This document shows positions 10,440 through 27,706 of a stretch of 64,000 nucleotides of DNA, in pieces (the stretch's first letter is position 1; each line of letters opens with the position of its first letter). Below the pieces are notes generated by a model, which saw only the letters and a list, made by a program, of their open reading frames with translations, was not told the DNA's origin and did no database searches. Both the position numbers and the translations under genes were made by a program. The DNA is taken from NCBI GenBank assembly GCA_963969495.1, contig OZ018321.1:196953126-197017125 (forward strand), in the 5' to 3' direction. This stretch comes from Ceratothoa steindachneri (lineage: Eukaryota > Arthropoda > Malacostraca > Isopoda > Cymothoidae).

Positions 10440-11010
10440 TGTGTCGAGCTAGTCTACACAGGCATACCTCAACAAAGAGAATGACAATATTATTATCTGT
10501 ATTTTTTCTGGCTACGTTTCAAGGAAAGACTTGCTCATCTTCTAGCCTGATAAAATGAAACACTACTGACCTCGTCAAGTACCATAAAGTGGAATAAAAA
10601 CTTATTCTTCATGAATCCTGGTAAATATTTGAGGATAAAACGAGGATGTCTTTGTTTTGAGAGTTCACCATCTGTCCCTGGAAGAAATACATCTCGTCTG
10701 AGAAGAGCGAAAGCATGCCTGGTTTGAAGGTTTCCACCATTTTTTCACAAGCTTGAGTCACTTTTCTTTCATTTTTCTTTCATCTTCTCATCTTATATGC
10801 GTAGTACCTGATTGCCTCATGACCTACCTGCCTGATGGAGAGCGTTGAACGTCTGGGATTTTTGTCCATGATAGCCTGAATTTCCAAAACAACTTCGGTG
10901 GTTCAGTAGGTATTCAAACGTTAAGAGTCTGGTTCCGAGTCATCGTACTCTCCAAATCACCGACTGACACATCGAACACTTTCCTGATCCTCAGCAACAT
11001 ACCAAATTGA
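10440..11010 (-). pseudogene. Degenerate IS630/mariner-type (DDE_3) transposase
   Basis: Reading the minus strand from about 11010 down, there is a helix-turn-helix-like stretch (IQAIMDKNPRRSTLSIRQVG). Then comes METFKPGMLSLFSDEMYFF, whose SDE matches the first catalytic Asp region, and VNSQNKDILVLSSNIY. A stop breaks the frame, followed by an RISFYSTLWYLTRSVVF stretch. Order and spacing fit the arthropod transposase family with 'SDEA.FHL.G.VN..N.RIW...NPH' boxes. The family call rests on remembered patterns. The later catalytic residues are not clear. Confidence 0.55.
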
Positions 11011-11223
11011 TATCTAATCATTCTAAGCTGCAGGCATGAAACCCAAGCAGTACAGTTTATCTTTTTTTAATTTTTGGACGAAGGAATTTAACAATGGTTG
11101 CCTTCACAGCAATGCACAACTGACTCTACAGTGTTAGGAAAATATAGAACCATAGAATCAACGCCAGTCAACGTGCATGTGAGGAATTCGGAGTTACTAC
11201 CCTTGAAAAATTACCCGCCTTCC

Positions 11224-11226
<3 letters not shown>

Positions 11227-11264
<38 letters not shown>
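11227..11264. repeat. (TA)n microsatellite
   Basis: About 19 TA units between two decayed transposase-like genes. Confidence 0.95.
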
Positions 11265-11267
<3 letters not shown>

Positions 11268-11639
11268 GGTGGTTTTCATTCTTTGACTTTCAAAATCTTT
11301 ACCTCTCATCCATTTAATCTATTCGATTTCATGAAAAAACAAAATACGCCACAGGCCAAATTTGATTGAGAATGGATTATGCTTAGGGTGTGTGCTCAAT
11401 GAAACTGAATTTTGTTCCTAACTTCCATAATGTTATGAAATACAGTGCTGAATATTGATAACTTAACCTCACAACATTATCAACATTACATTTCACTAGT
11501 TACAGTACTTGGCAGTTGACACTGGCTAATAGCAGAACATAGAACACTCTAAACAGTTATAAGACTGATAAAAATAAAACTATGGCACTGCCGTTCAAAT
11601 CTAAAATTACAGTTCTTCACTACAGTTCAACGATTCCTT

Positions 11640-13240
11640 GAAAAACAGTACTCTTGCCGCTGTCCGGAAACAGCTTTTGGTGCTCTCTGACGTCTTGCAT
11701 AATGAACTGTGTCTGTTTTTCAGTCTTTGACAGGAGTCCATTTTACTTCTGGATAAGCACTATGACTCTCTCTGCCGCATCCTTAGTCACAGTTAAGTTC
11801 TTCGCATTGTCCTCTGCAGCGATGTATGTTCTGTTGTGGGCTCAGGTAGTTTGATCTTTAGTTGAGAACTCTTGACTCTGATCTAGAATATCGAAGAACT
11901 TCCGAGTGTTCTTTGTGAAAAAATCGCTCAAATTCTTCTTTCCAATGGTTAGCATATCCACATTCAACCTCTTTAGTGGCTCCTGTTCTCCTTTATTGCC
12001 CATGGCAGCAAACATTGCCTTCTTCTTAGCCACAGTGACAGCTTTATCAAAGAAGACCGGTGCCACCAGCCCTTCTCTCAAGTACCAAAGGTGGTTGGAC
12101 AGCTTCTTAAGAGTACCCTTTGCGGCTCTGTCATCAACAGCAGCCAACGACTTGAGGAGTTCCAGATTACTTTTTGGCGCAGCTGTTGGGAGACGGTAGC
12201 AGAATCAAGACTTTACATAGTGTTTTACTCCAAAGACAGAGTCCCTTCATGCCTTTCAGTTCGTTTGGAGTTAGACTGAATACAGCCTGGAAGATTAAAA
12301 TCTTCAGTGCATAAATTAGTCGTGCCATAAAGCGGGCTCAAAGCATTGCCCCTGGTTTGGCAAAGTGAAGTTTGAATTCCCCAAGAAAAATGATGGTGAG
12401 TTACAACAGCTTCCAGTAATCATCTATAGGATGAAATTCCTCTAGATTTTGTAAGCATAACTCAATGATGTTGCCTGCTATATTCGTTGAAGCACTGCCA
12501 ACATCAGCGTCATTGATTCATGGCATGTATCTAGCCAAGGACAATTAGTGCCAATGACACTTGAATCTATTAAAGATACTAATGTCTACACCGGATGATG
12601 GGCCTATGGTGACGAGAATAACTTCTTCCAGAAGTATTTCGTGCATATGATGGTGACATGCCAAGTGCAGCAGCTTCTTCCCCATCATCTGCTGAAACAA
12701 AATGCAGGCACCATTCTTTCTGCTTGTGTTGCTCAAAGTTGTGTCGAAACAAATGGAACGAATACACTTCTTCAAACCCCAATCTGCCACCGCTTCAGAT
12801 ATTTCTTTCGTTGCCTCATCTAGTCCGACTGTGCCTTAAAAATGCTTTATCCTCTATGATCTTTATCATCTTTAGGGAATCTTGGTGGGCTATGTCGAAA
12901 AGATAATTCAAGGTGTCGCAAACTTTCTCTTCACTTTTCTCCTGTGTTTCACTCATTTACCCCTTATTCTTCTTCAAGCCTTACCATTACGACACAAGGC
13001 CTTTGAGCTTCCTCACAGCATGGTGATAAGCTCGAATGGGAATGCAGGCCTTTCCCTAAAACATTTCGACCTCTTTCGTTTTCACTGCTGCTTCATGCTT
13101 CACCATTCCTTTTTCGCTTATTCGATGCAGATATACTCGGAGTACGTCGCCTTTGGATTGAAGTTTGCAGCCTGACAGACACTCCTTCTTGTTTCCAAGC
13201 AAATATACGTTGTCCTGTTTCTGCAAAGTAGTCATTTTAT
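11640..13240 (-). pseudogene. Decayed repeat-encoded protein of a widespread invertebrate family
   Basis: Reading down the minus strand there are, in order: QKQDNVYLLGNKKECLSGC (about 13230-13170); LNYLFDIAHQDSLKMIKI and EDKAFL (about 12920-12840); CIRSICFDTTLSNTSRKNGAC, then LLHLACHHHMHEILLEEV and GPSSGVDISIFNRF (12780-12560). After about 350 decayed bases come NLELLKSLAAVDDRA, NHLWYLREGLVAPVFFD and DPLKR-like EPLKRLNVDML (12150-11850). The end is AAEDNAKNLTVTKDAAERV and QFIMQDVREHQKLFPDSGKST (to about 11650). I recognise the motif string as a multi-copy uncharacterised protein seen in many arthropod and cnidarian genomes, probably transposon-derived. I cannot assign a superfamily. Several stops and frameshifts are present. 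Confidence 0.65.
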
Positions 13241-14358
13241 ATCTGAAAAAGACAAGTGTTTATGATTCAACTTGATAGGAACCAGCTATTTTGAAAAAAA
13301 GTGACCTTTAATATGTCATAATTAAAACGTCTTTTAAAACAGAATACTTTTTACAAATTGCTTGTGTGGTGCAGCTTTGGAAAGAGTTACAAAATGTTTC
13401 TTTTATATCTAGGAGGAAATTGTGAGCAAATGTGAGCCATCTCAAATAATTTCTATATCATAAATCGATAAAAATCTTACTTAATTTGATACCAAAAGTT
13501 ACAGCCGAATAAACATGGCCCTCCTGAAGATATACATACTTCACAGCAGACACTTTCCATCCACTACAGTGATTGCCCAACAGGCTAATTAAATGTGTGT
13601 AAGCATTAGAGCTCTATGTTAAGTCAGGTCAGGTCAGTGGATTTTCTATTATGTCCAAGTGGTATAAAATGTCGCACTAATGTGCCAAATTGGCCTTCTG
13701 CAGTATTGTCATGAATAAGATATTTTTCAAAACTGTATGAGTATTATACTGTGCAAAAGTGTAGAAAAGCATTGCCTTATAACTTTCCAATCGCGTCTCT
13801 GGAGCTCAGGGCTGCTAAGTATTTGAAAAACGACGAGAATCGGTGTACATATGGCACGGCTGAAATTTTCAATGTAATTAAGAGCACCTGTGCACATCCT
13901 CTGATTATGGACGCTCCGTTCTCCCTCTCACTCAAAAAGAAGCTCTGATTTTATCACGAAATAAGCCAGATATAAACTATTTTACATAGAAAACAGCATT
14001 TCCAAAACCCACGGACAGCTTTTTCACCTGTAACGAGGTATAAAAAAGACACTTCTGCAATGAGCACACCATAAATGATAATATATCAGGGTGATATTTC
14101 GCATATATTAATTACTACCACTAGAAAAATAAGTGAGAGGGTAAGATGTTGATATTTCCTAAAAATAATGACATACAAATATAAACCACAATAATATATA
14201 TCATTGAATCCACCCTATAGATAAAATCCCCAACTTTAATCTTTCGGATGGGCAATCCAAATGCAGCCCCTACGTCAAAGATCTAATCTTAAAAGATATC
14301 CTTAATGAACTTAAATTCACACCCACTGATTAAGAACTCCAATTGGATCTCTGTAAAC
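13241..14358. other. Unrecognised AT-rich interval
   Basis: No coding motif, RNA gene or long repeat is recognised. Short open frames (such as 13751-13948) carry no recognisable motif. Confidence 0.4.
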
Positions 14359-14379
14359 TATATATATATATATATATAT
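14359..14379. repeat. Short (TA)n
   Basis: About 10 TA units. Confidence 0.9.
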
Positions 14380-14520
14380 GAATATGTATATGGCTCACTC
14401 AATGAGTTTTAAAATGTTGAATAGACGAAAGTACTAACTCCAATCCACTTTTTATTCAGTTTCCTTCCGTGGTACATATTCATATTTATAGTTATCACGC
14501 GCTTACTTTCGTGATATTTC

Positions 14521-20270
<5,750 letters not shown>

Positions 20271-20279
20271 TGAGCCTCA

Positions 20280-20960
20280 CCCTTGAGATTTTCGATCTCT
20301 CATTAAAGGGATTAGAAACAAGCATGAGCACGCAGCGTTGATATACACCAATCATCTGTACAACGCTATTTGCACAGAGATGGATTTCATCAGCGTGTCC
20401 TTAAAACAATGTAACTGTTAAAAAAAGCTCACAAAAAAACATCTGAAAGATAGACAAGCTAAATCTTCTAAAAGACTATGATCATATGAAACAAAAAAAT
20501 CTAGCTGTTTGGTAAGAACAATAAGCGGTAAGTTTGTCTGAGATCTGACGAATCCCCCATAGAGAAAAACACTGTGTCTACTGTCAAACATAAAGGAGGG
20601 TCTAATATGTTTAGGTAATATTTCGATGCTTCTGTCAATAATGCATTAAAAGGGATAGATGGGACCATGAATTCTGAAATATATCAACGCATACTTGAAG
20701 GAAGCTTGAAGAAATCGGCAAGAAAAATAGGACTTAGAAGGCACTTCACATTTAACTAAGACAGCGATCTCAAATATATCATCAATCTATTCAAAGATAC
20801 CAAGCACGATACCATATAAGGTGGCTTTCTCAAAACCAAGTTTTGAACACCATCAAACATCTGCAGAAGCAGCTGAAGAAACGTCTGCAGAAGAGAGAGC
20901 TTCGAAATATAGTTGAATTGAAAATAGTCGCTGAAGAAGAGTTGCATGTAATTCCTCCCA
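20280..20960 (+). pseudogene. Degenerate Tc1-like transposase
   Basis: Fragments in several frames follow the Tc1 order. They are KKLTKKHLKDRQAK (about 20419-20460), a decayed VRTISGKFV-DLTNPP stretch (about 20510-20560), and LLSNIKEG (near 20583-20600), where Tc1 proteins have 'VKHGGGS'. Then come GIDGTMNSEIYQRILEGSLKKSARKIGL (about 20650-20735) and FTFN-DSDLKYIINLFKDTKHDTI (about 20745-20815), where Tc1 has 'FQQDNDPKHTSK'. The second catalytic Asp region is therefore visible and the final Glu region is not clear. Multiple stops make it inactive. Confidence 0.65.
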
Positions 20961-21430
20961 AAATTTGCACGAATTTGGTACATTCTTATACGTAACACGT
21001 TAGAAATGATATAAAGGCTAAAGCTAATCAAATTAGATAGTAATTTTACGTTGCCTTATTTATGCTTTTATTGTTTTCGCCTTGATCTTTGTAATTGTTA
21101 TACCCGCTAGAATTTTGCCATATTTGTAATGATATGTAGTCAAAATAGACTTAGTAGGTAGCTTATGTAATATCAATATTTTCGGCAGGTGAAATATACA
21201 TAAATCGAAAATATTTATAAGATATGAATCATGTTGGTGTTATATATACTTATTGATGCATTTATATAATAGCACAGCTGTTTGTATTATCTTATGTGCT
21301 TTCTTCTAGAGCTTGGCACTAGGAAGGTTATGAAAGTGCCAATCTGATATAAATATAATTATAACCAATTAAATTTTTCAAGTTTATTGATCTTCTTTAG
21401 TCATGATTTATTTACTTTAAAAAATTATAG

Positions 21431-21852
21431 TTAAACCAGGCAATAGCTTCGTTACTAACCCCTACAAGGGGAGCTTGCGCTTCACTACTAAGATTAAGAG
21501 TTAAAATCTAAAAAAAGCAGCCATGGTTAAATTTGTATCAATTTTCTGAACTTCGCAAATTATAATAATTTTAAACAGAAACTCTAAACTAAATTTCTCC
21601 CCTTTCAAAATATCACGTTGCTAAAGTATAGAGTTATAGAAGATATATAAAAATAAATTTTCTGAACTTCACCATTTGTAATTCATTGGGTTTTAAAAAA
21701 TTCCCCAAATTTTGATACTTATATATATTTCTGAACTTTGATGAAAAAAAACATAAGTCATTACCTAACTAAGATGAAATTATTTTTAAAATACTCAAAA
21801 AAGTCCCCTTCTTAAATTATAGAGTTAGTGATGATTATGATGATGATGATAA
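21431..21852 (+). repeat. Dispersed repeat R, copy 1
   Basis: This block matches 53751-54175 in the same orientation, with small indels. It starts near ACCAGGCAAT and ends near TTATAGAGTTAGTGATGAT. It contains a repeated TTTCTGAACTTC stretch at three or more places. No terminal inverted repeats or coding capacity were seen. Confidence 0.85.
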
Positions 21853-22111
21853 TTAATGCCGAAGATTTCTTAAAAATTAACAGTCTTTTACATGCAAATG
21901 GTACTAAGTTTATTAAATTTTTAAATATTGTAAATTAATTACAACACTTTACGACAATAGTTCGGCAGTTATAACTAATTCAAAATAGTGCAGATGTAAT
22001 AGCTTTGTATTTTATTTGTTAATCTCAAAATACTTCGGGAGTGCAGAGTCAATTTAACTCTAAGAAACAAATTTTGTTGCTTAGAAAGTCCTAGATCACG
22101 AACTATGTCAT

Positions 22112-22779
22112 TCAGTTGCGGTTGAGGTGTGGTTTCTTGTCAGATTTACTTTGTGCTACAAATGGTGTATTTCGAGATTCTGAATCGTCTGAGTTGCTCC
22201 TGTGATCGCTTGGTAGTTCATAGTGCAGCTGTGGTACAGAAATAGCGCTTGAATGTCGAACTGGGCGAATAGCAGACTGAAGATCTGGATTGATAATAGA
22301 TTTTTTTGCCTTTTCTGTTGCGATATGCAGCAAAATAACATAAAATCTGACTAAACATGGATATTACTGGCTGTAATCACTTGTAGAAATAGCGGAAGTA
22401 GAACATAGTATGTATTTTGATATTTTTAATTGATACATCTCTTGAAAATATACTAAAGACCAGAAAAGAAAACACTATCAGTACCTACCTTTAATATCAG
22501 TTAAGTAGAAGTAACACCCATTGAATGGTGATTTGGCGCCCTCCAGACCATTGGTATGCCACCATGAGAGAGGAAATGAATTTGTGCACTTAACACAACA
22601 TAAGTGAAGGGCCCAACGTTTGTCCTGGTTACCCACTTTACATCCAAAGTACAACTCATAAAGATTGTTCACATGTTTACTCAACTGTCTCTTATATTGT
22701 CTTAATGCAACTAATCCACAAAAATAACAGAACCTGTCTTGGGAATTTTTGCATTCTCTAGGCATTTTTGTTCTGTCTC
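22112..22779 (-). pseudogene. Repeat-encoded zinc-finger-like gene, N-terminal part with a predicted intron
   Basis: A pyrimidine-rich acceptor (TTTTTCTTTACAG) ends at 22780. The ATG is at 22765. Exon 1 (22765-22489) encodes MPRECKNSQDRFCYFCG, a C-x2-C pair, then YFGCKVGNQDKRWALHLCC and CVKCTNSFPLSWW, with Cys spacing that suggests zinc binding. A GT at 22488 and an AG at 22316-22315 bound a predicted 174-base intron. Joining them keeps the frame into KAKKSIINPDLQSAIRPVRHS (22314 downward). The same protein start occurs at 26010, without the intron. I recognise it as a common uncharacterised arthropod repeat protein. Only the N-terminus remains here. Confidence 0.7.
22315..22488 (-). other. 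Predicted 174-bp intron
   Basis: The donor reads AAAG/GTAGGTAC and the acceptor GCAACAG/AAAAGG on the minus strand. Splicing joins ...TDIK and KAKKSI... in one frame, as in the contiguous copy at about 26300. Confidence 0.6.
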
Positions 22780-23818
22780 CTGTAAAGAAAAACACTGTAG
22801 TATGTGGAATATAATATAAATAGTAACCGAAACAAATATTTAATAAAATTGAAAATAGAAGGCATTTATAGTAAGTTACAAAATTATCAAGCGTTACATA
22901 AGAGTTACCACGAATTTTGACCTTAGGAAAACCCCATTATAATTACATTTATCAAAACTCGTTCATAACTTTTAGAGTTGTCAGTTTTGGCCCAATCTTG
23001 TTTGCATTCAATCCCTACGAAACCATTAGTGTATTTAACCTAAGTAAGATGGTAATTTACGAAAAACTGGAGGGTCACAGAAAGAGACAGATGTAATATT
23101 CGTGATATACGTAAAAATTAGCCCTAGAAAAAGTTCTTCTCACATCCGGTTTTTTATTGTTGTACAGTGTTATTAATAAGATTAAAAATGTAAAACAAAT
23201 AATTAAGGTGATCAAAGTTTCTCTGAAAATCACCCTTAAGCTAAATTTCAACAAGAATGTAAATTATTTCCTTCACCAAAATGAATTTATTTAAAAGGTA
23301 AATCAAATAGTATTAGACTGTTTGAACACTTAAAAAAAACACTGTCAACTCGTAATTATATAAATGATGAGAACAAAATAAAAATGCTGGCATGGTCTTT
23401 CTGGTGCTATAAGATTAACATATCAAAGTCTGTAATAGAGTATATGCAGAATATAAGGAAATTTTAAGAAACTTCACTTCTTATGTGGCCAAAAATTGGG
23501 ACAAACTTATTGTTTATATGTAAACTTCAATCCTCCTGATAAAATTTAGATTCGTCTAGAGTCTAGATTAACTTCGCTGAATTTCATCAAAATAGAACGT
23601 AGAATAAACTAACAAAGCACATATATTGACCATCTCATAAAAAAAAAGTAACCGAAAATTTTAAATGACAATGCGAATCCATTTCTATGTAATTAACTCA
23701 AATTTAATTGTAACGTAATGAATTAATAAAGATTCAGACGTAAGTTACCAGAAAATTTACTTTGCCCTAGTTTCAACGATTTATTTACCGACAATATTAG
23801 TGAATAATAATACATATT
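22780..23818. other. Unrecognised AT-rich interval
   Basis: Apart from the acceptor tract at its left edge, no gene or repeat is recognised. Confidence 0.4.
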
Positions 23819-24565
23819 TTGAAGGCATTGCATGCGAATCCAATGTCAAAATGTGATAATCTAATCACCTTCAAAGAGAAACTACGTTCACGACAACCAG
23901 TGGAATTTAATCAAGATCTTTTTAAAATAACAACGGGAAATATACGATTGTATAAAATGAACAATATTCAATTAATTCCACTGTACAACATCGAAGGGAC
24001 AATGTATTCCTCACGACCTATCAGTGGTATACATGCGAGAAAGAATCAACTCTCTTTTCTGGACTTAAACGTGAACCATTTTAGAGTATATTATTACAGA
24101 GACGAAAATGGGTTATGCCCAATCGTTCTAGACATTGGATTAGTTCTAGGGAAATACCAATCTCTTAGTCAAAATACGGGCATCATCCACGGAAGATTAT
24201 TTGTTATATGGTGGCATAAGTAATAATTTTTCAACTTCTTAACACAATTCAGACTATCACCAAGGAGGTTTATTGTGCTTCTTTTGACCCTATATATGCA
24301 GCACATGCAAATAAGGTTAGTATTAATGAATAGAAGAAAAGTGCTCGTTAATCAAGGCAACTCGTATCCTCATCTCGCAAGAGATACCTTACCAAAGCTT
24401 AAAATTTTGATTGGGGATCGATGAGTCATTCTTCATGCACACCAGTCTTAGCCCCGTCTGATTTTTAGGAATTTAGAGAATCACCTAAAGAGAATGAAGA
24501 TGTTAACAACAGAAAAAGCCTAAATAATCTTAAAAAAACATCTTTTCTTAATCAAAGTCAAACGA
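23819..24565 (+). pseudogene. Degenerate mariner-like transposase
   Basis: An open frame of 134 codons (23819-24223) ends in YYRDENGLCPIVLDIG and GRLFVIWWHK. These align in order with the mariner boxes around the first Asp ('DEKW') and 'VWWD'. Downstream, in shifted frames, come NTIQTITKEVYCASFD (about 24240-24285), RKVLVNQGNSYPHLARDTLPKLK (about 24330-24400), and LAPSDF-EF (near 24447-24475), matching 'LVNRKGVVFHQDNARPH' and 'PPYSPDLAPSDF'. The central catalytic Asp is lost (NQGNSYPH). The first 80 residues of the open frame are not recognised and may be fused unrelated sequence. Confidence 0.5.
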
Positions 24566-24680
24566 GTTTTACACCCCCCCTTTGTAAAGTTAGTATATAG
24601 TGTTACTCTTGTTAGAAACATGTGTAAATTAATTACTTATTCAATGAATAAATCAATACTCATTTATATAATAAAATAAC

Positions 24681-24871
24681 TTAAAAGATAAGGTAAACTG
24701 CCATATATGCAGTGTTGCTATGTGGTTTGTATAGCAATGAGTAGACAACTTCATACTGCATCAAGCACACCTGGAGCACGCTCCTTATTCACGCTAAGCA
24801 AGTGGCTATAACTAATATAGCAATCTAACAGCTCATAAAGAAGTATACATTGCAGTTTACCTTATTTTTAA
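24681..24871. mobile_element. MITE-like unit with TTAA ends
   Basis: Inverted ends: TTAAAAGATAAGGTAAACTGC (24681-24701) and the complement of TTAAAAATAAGGTAAACTGC (24852-24871), differing by one inserted base and otherwise matching. TTAA at both edges could be a target duplication, as in piggyBac-type elements. The interior is non-coding and holds a TTGCTAT / ATAGCAA stem (24715-24737). Length is 191 bases. Confidence 0.65.
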
Positions 24872-25980
24872 GATCTAGCGTGCCACCTCTTGTGGGTAAA
24901 AGCGATCCCGTAGACTGGTATGGTAAAAGTAAAGGTCAAAATACTCATTTTGTGCAGTTTATTTTAGGGGCGTTAAATTGGTCTATTGGATTATCCCATG
25001 CTTAGCGTGGAGAAAGAGCGTCCTCCAGAAGTCCATGATACAATGTGAAGCTAGCCAATTATTACTATGTTAGCAGCATAACTACAAAGACTTGCTTGAT
25101 TTCTATCCATACAATAATGGTAAAGAAGATCAAAATGTTACATTATTTATGAGATGAATTAAATGGGTAGTTTTGTTTGTTTTCTGCTTGTTTTCTTTCG
25201 AAAAGAAGTTCGAAAAGCTTGAGAATCGTCGTTGTAATCCTTTTTCCTCCTGGTTAAATTCGCAATTGTTGCTTCACTGGTGACCATTTAGGGACGTTGC
25301 CCTTTTCAATGAAAAGGTAAAATTATTGATCGGATTTTAGAGAAATTGTAAAGAAGAATCCATTAACATAGACCATTTTATGACATCTTATAGCAGATTG
25401 CTAATAGAATTAGCATAAGAAAATTATGTTTGGGAGTAGTAAGAGAGTTGAGGTAGGATTTCTGAAAAACATGTGCCCTATACTTAAAACTTATTTAACC
25501 ACGCATCTGGCGCAGCCAGCAACCGTTTAAACCTCGCATGATGGCAACACCTCGCATTCCTAGCCTACGTACTTCGTGCTAGTCCTGAAAAGAGTATGAA
25601 TTGCTCGACGCTCTAGTTGGCACTCTCGCTCCACGCCTTCACATCTACCTCCTGAATTTTCCATCCACAAAACTCGCCAGCCACCAAAGTGATTTCCAAC
25701 CTCACCTTGTTAATTAATAATATAAATTGTGAGAGTGTTTACATAACCAGCCGCTGAGGATATTGGTATATATTACACTGGACTGCATCAAATGCAACAA
25801 AAATGACAATATCATTTTCCAGACCAACTTTGCGTGTTGAACACTGGGGTAGTATTCGTTTTTCTCCTGAGGTTATAGTTTTTGTGTTGCACAGTATGTG
25901 TTATAGAGCTAGGTGAATAGGCAGCTATGTATGAATTATTACTGTGTAATGGCCGCATGTGATCATTGACTGTGTCTTAA
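24872..25980. other. Unrecognised interval
   Basis: No coding motif is recognised. The last 20 bases (about 25981-26000) form a T-rich splice-acceptor-like tract for the next gene. Confidence 0.4.
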
Positions 25981-26009
25981 GTTTATTTATTTTGTTGCAG
26001 ATTAACTGA

Positions 26010-27706
26010 ATGATGCCGCAAACTTGCAAGAACCATCCTGACTCGTTCTGCTACATATGCGGAAAGTACACTCCCTCAAAATAGAAGTGCACTATTACAT
26101 ATTCAGTAAAACGTCTGTATCGTGCCTATTTTGCCATTGAACTAGCAGATCAGGACAAGCCATGGGCTCCTCACTTTGTCTGTGTGAACTATATTTCTGG
26201 GTTCAGCCATTGGATTAAAGGAAAACGTAAGTCAATGCCATTTGATATACCAATGGTTTGGCGGAAACCGAAAAATCACCATGATGACTGCTATATTTGT
26301 ATGGTGAAACCAATGGGGAGGAATGCTAAAAGCATTAAACACATCTAATATCCAAATTTCCCCTCAGCTATGCGAACTGTACCACACAGTGATGACGTCC
26401 CAGTACCAATATGTACTGATTATGTGCACCTTAGCAGTTTTAGTAACTCTTCAAGTAGTGACCGTGAAGATGCAGATGTGGATGAAGAGTTTAAACCTAC
26501 CGGGATCCGTGGAAAAAGCCCTCAGTTGTTTGAGCAAAGTGAGCTAGATGACATTGCTCGACATTTTGGGATGTCAATAGAAGCTGCACAGTTGCTAGGC
26601 TCAAGGTTAGCAGAGAAAAATCTTCTGGAAATCAGCACACACTTTTCATGTTATAGGCATTGAGAGCAAGAATTTGTGCGGTACTTTACTAAGACAGATA
26701 ACATGGTGTATTGCCATGATGTTTCAGGTCTTGTAAGACACATGGGCAAGGAATACCATTTTGAAGGATGGAGGCTCTTTATCGACTCCTCTACAAGAAA
26801 GTCGAAAGCCGTGCTACCTTTTAATGGTTAAAAAGTAGCATCATTGCCAATTACGTATTCCATCACCCTGAAAGGAACCTACACTACCATGTTTCTTCTT
26901 CTTAACAACATGCAATATCAGCATCAAAACTGGCTCCTTTTTGGTGATTTGAAGGTCCTAAGTATTTTGTTAGGGCTGCAAGGAAGCTACACACAACATC
27001 CATGCTTTCAATGCTTGTGGTACAGCCGTGCAGATTCCGTACACTACCGACAAGTGCAATGGCCACAACGGACAGAATTTGTACCTGGCCGCCATAACTT
27101 CAAAGCTCTACCACTTCTACCAGCGGAGAAAGGGCTTCTATCTCCACTTCACATAAAGCTGGGATTAATGAAGAAATTTGTAAAAGCACTTCCGAAAGAT
27201 GGATAAGGGTTTAAGTACCTGTCCCACAAATTCCCTTCTGTAAGCGATGTTAAATTAAAGCCGGCATATTTGTTGCACAACAGATTCGTGAGCTTCTTTT
27301 AGATACCGGCTTTACTGAAGCATTAACACTTTATGAAAGAAGTGCTTGGAATAGGTTTAATTCAGTTTTTAACAGGCTTATTGGGGAACACAAAAGCCGA
27401 TGGCTACAAAGAAAGGGTTGGGAACATGCTTCAAGCATATGAGACGGCTGGCGTACGGATGAGCATAAAAATGCATTTCCTCCATAGCCATCTTGACTAC
27501 TTTGCTGCCAACTTGGGTAACTTTAGTGAAGAACAGGGGTAGAGGTTCCATTAAGATATATCCAAAATGGAGCACAGCTATCAAGGAAATTGGAGCGTGA
27601 CGATGATAGCTGATTTCTGCTGGTCGCTTCAAAGAAGCCGGACAACATCTGCTGATACAATGGCACACAAGAGAAAGTCTCGAACGCGTGCCTTTGAGGG
27701 AAAATA
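26010..27706 (+). pseudogene. Repeat-encoded zinc-finger-like protein, near full length, decayed
   Basis: The acceptor TTATTTTGTTGCAG ends at 26000 and the ATG is at 26010 (a second at 26013). The reading is MMPQTCKNHPDSFCYICGKYT, then RAYFAIELADQDKPWAPHF. KGKRKSMPFDIPMVWRKP and HHDDCYICMV follow, and YPNFPSAMRTVPHS-D-VPVP. Further on come LGSRLAEKNLL, GKEYHFEGWRLFIDSSTRK, NWLLFGDLKVLSILLGLQGSY, LHIKLGLMKKFVKALPKDG, MSIKMHFLHSHLDYFAANLG and FHQDISKMEH-like SKMEHSYQGNWSVTMIADFCW. These give the complete motif order of a very common uncharacterised arthropod repeat protein, probably a transposase. About five stops or shifts are present. The intron predicted in the 22-kb copy is absent here. Confidence 0.75.

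Noticed and set aside
12641..12906. Two plus-strand frames over the 12.6-12.9 kb region
   Set aside because: Both are antisense of the better supported minus-strand repeat protein with CHHHMHEI and GPSSG motifs.
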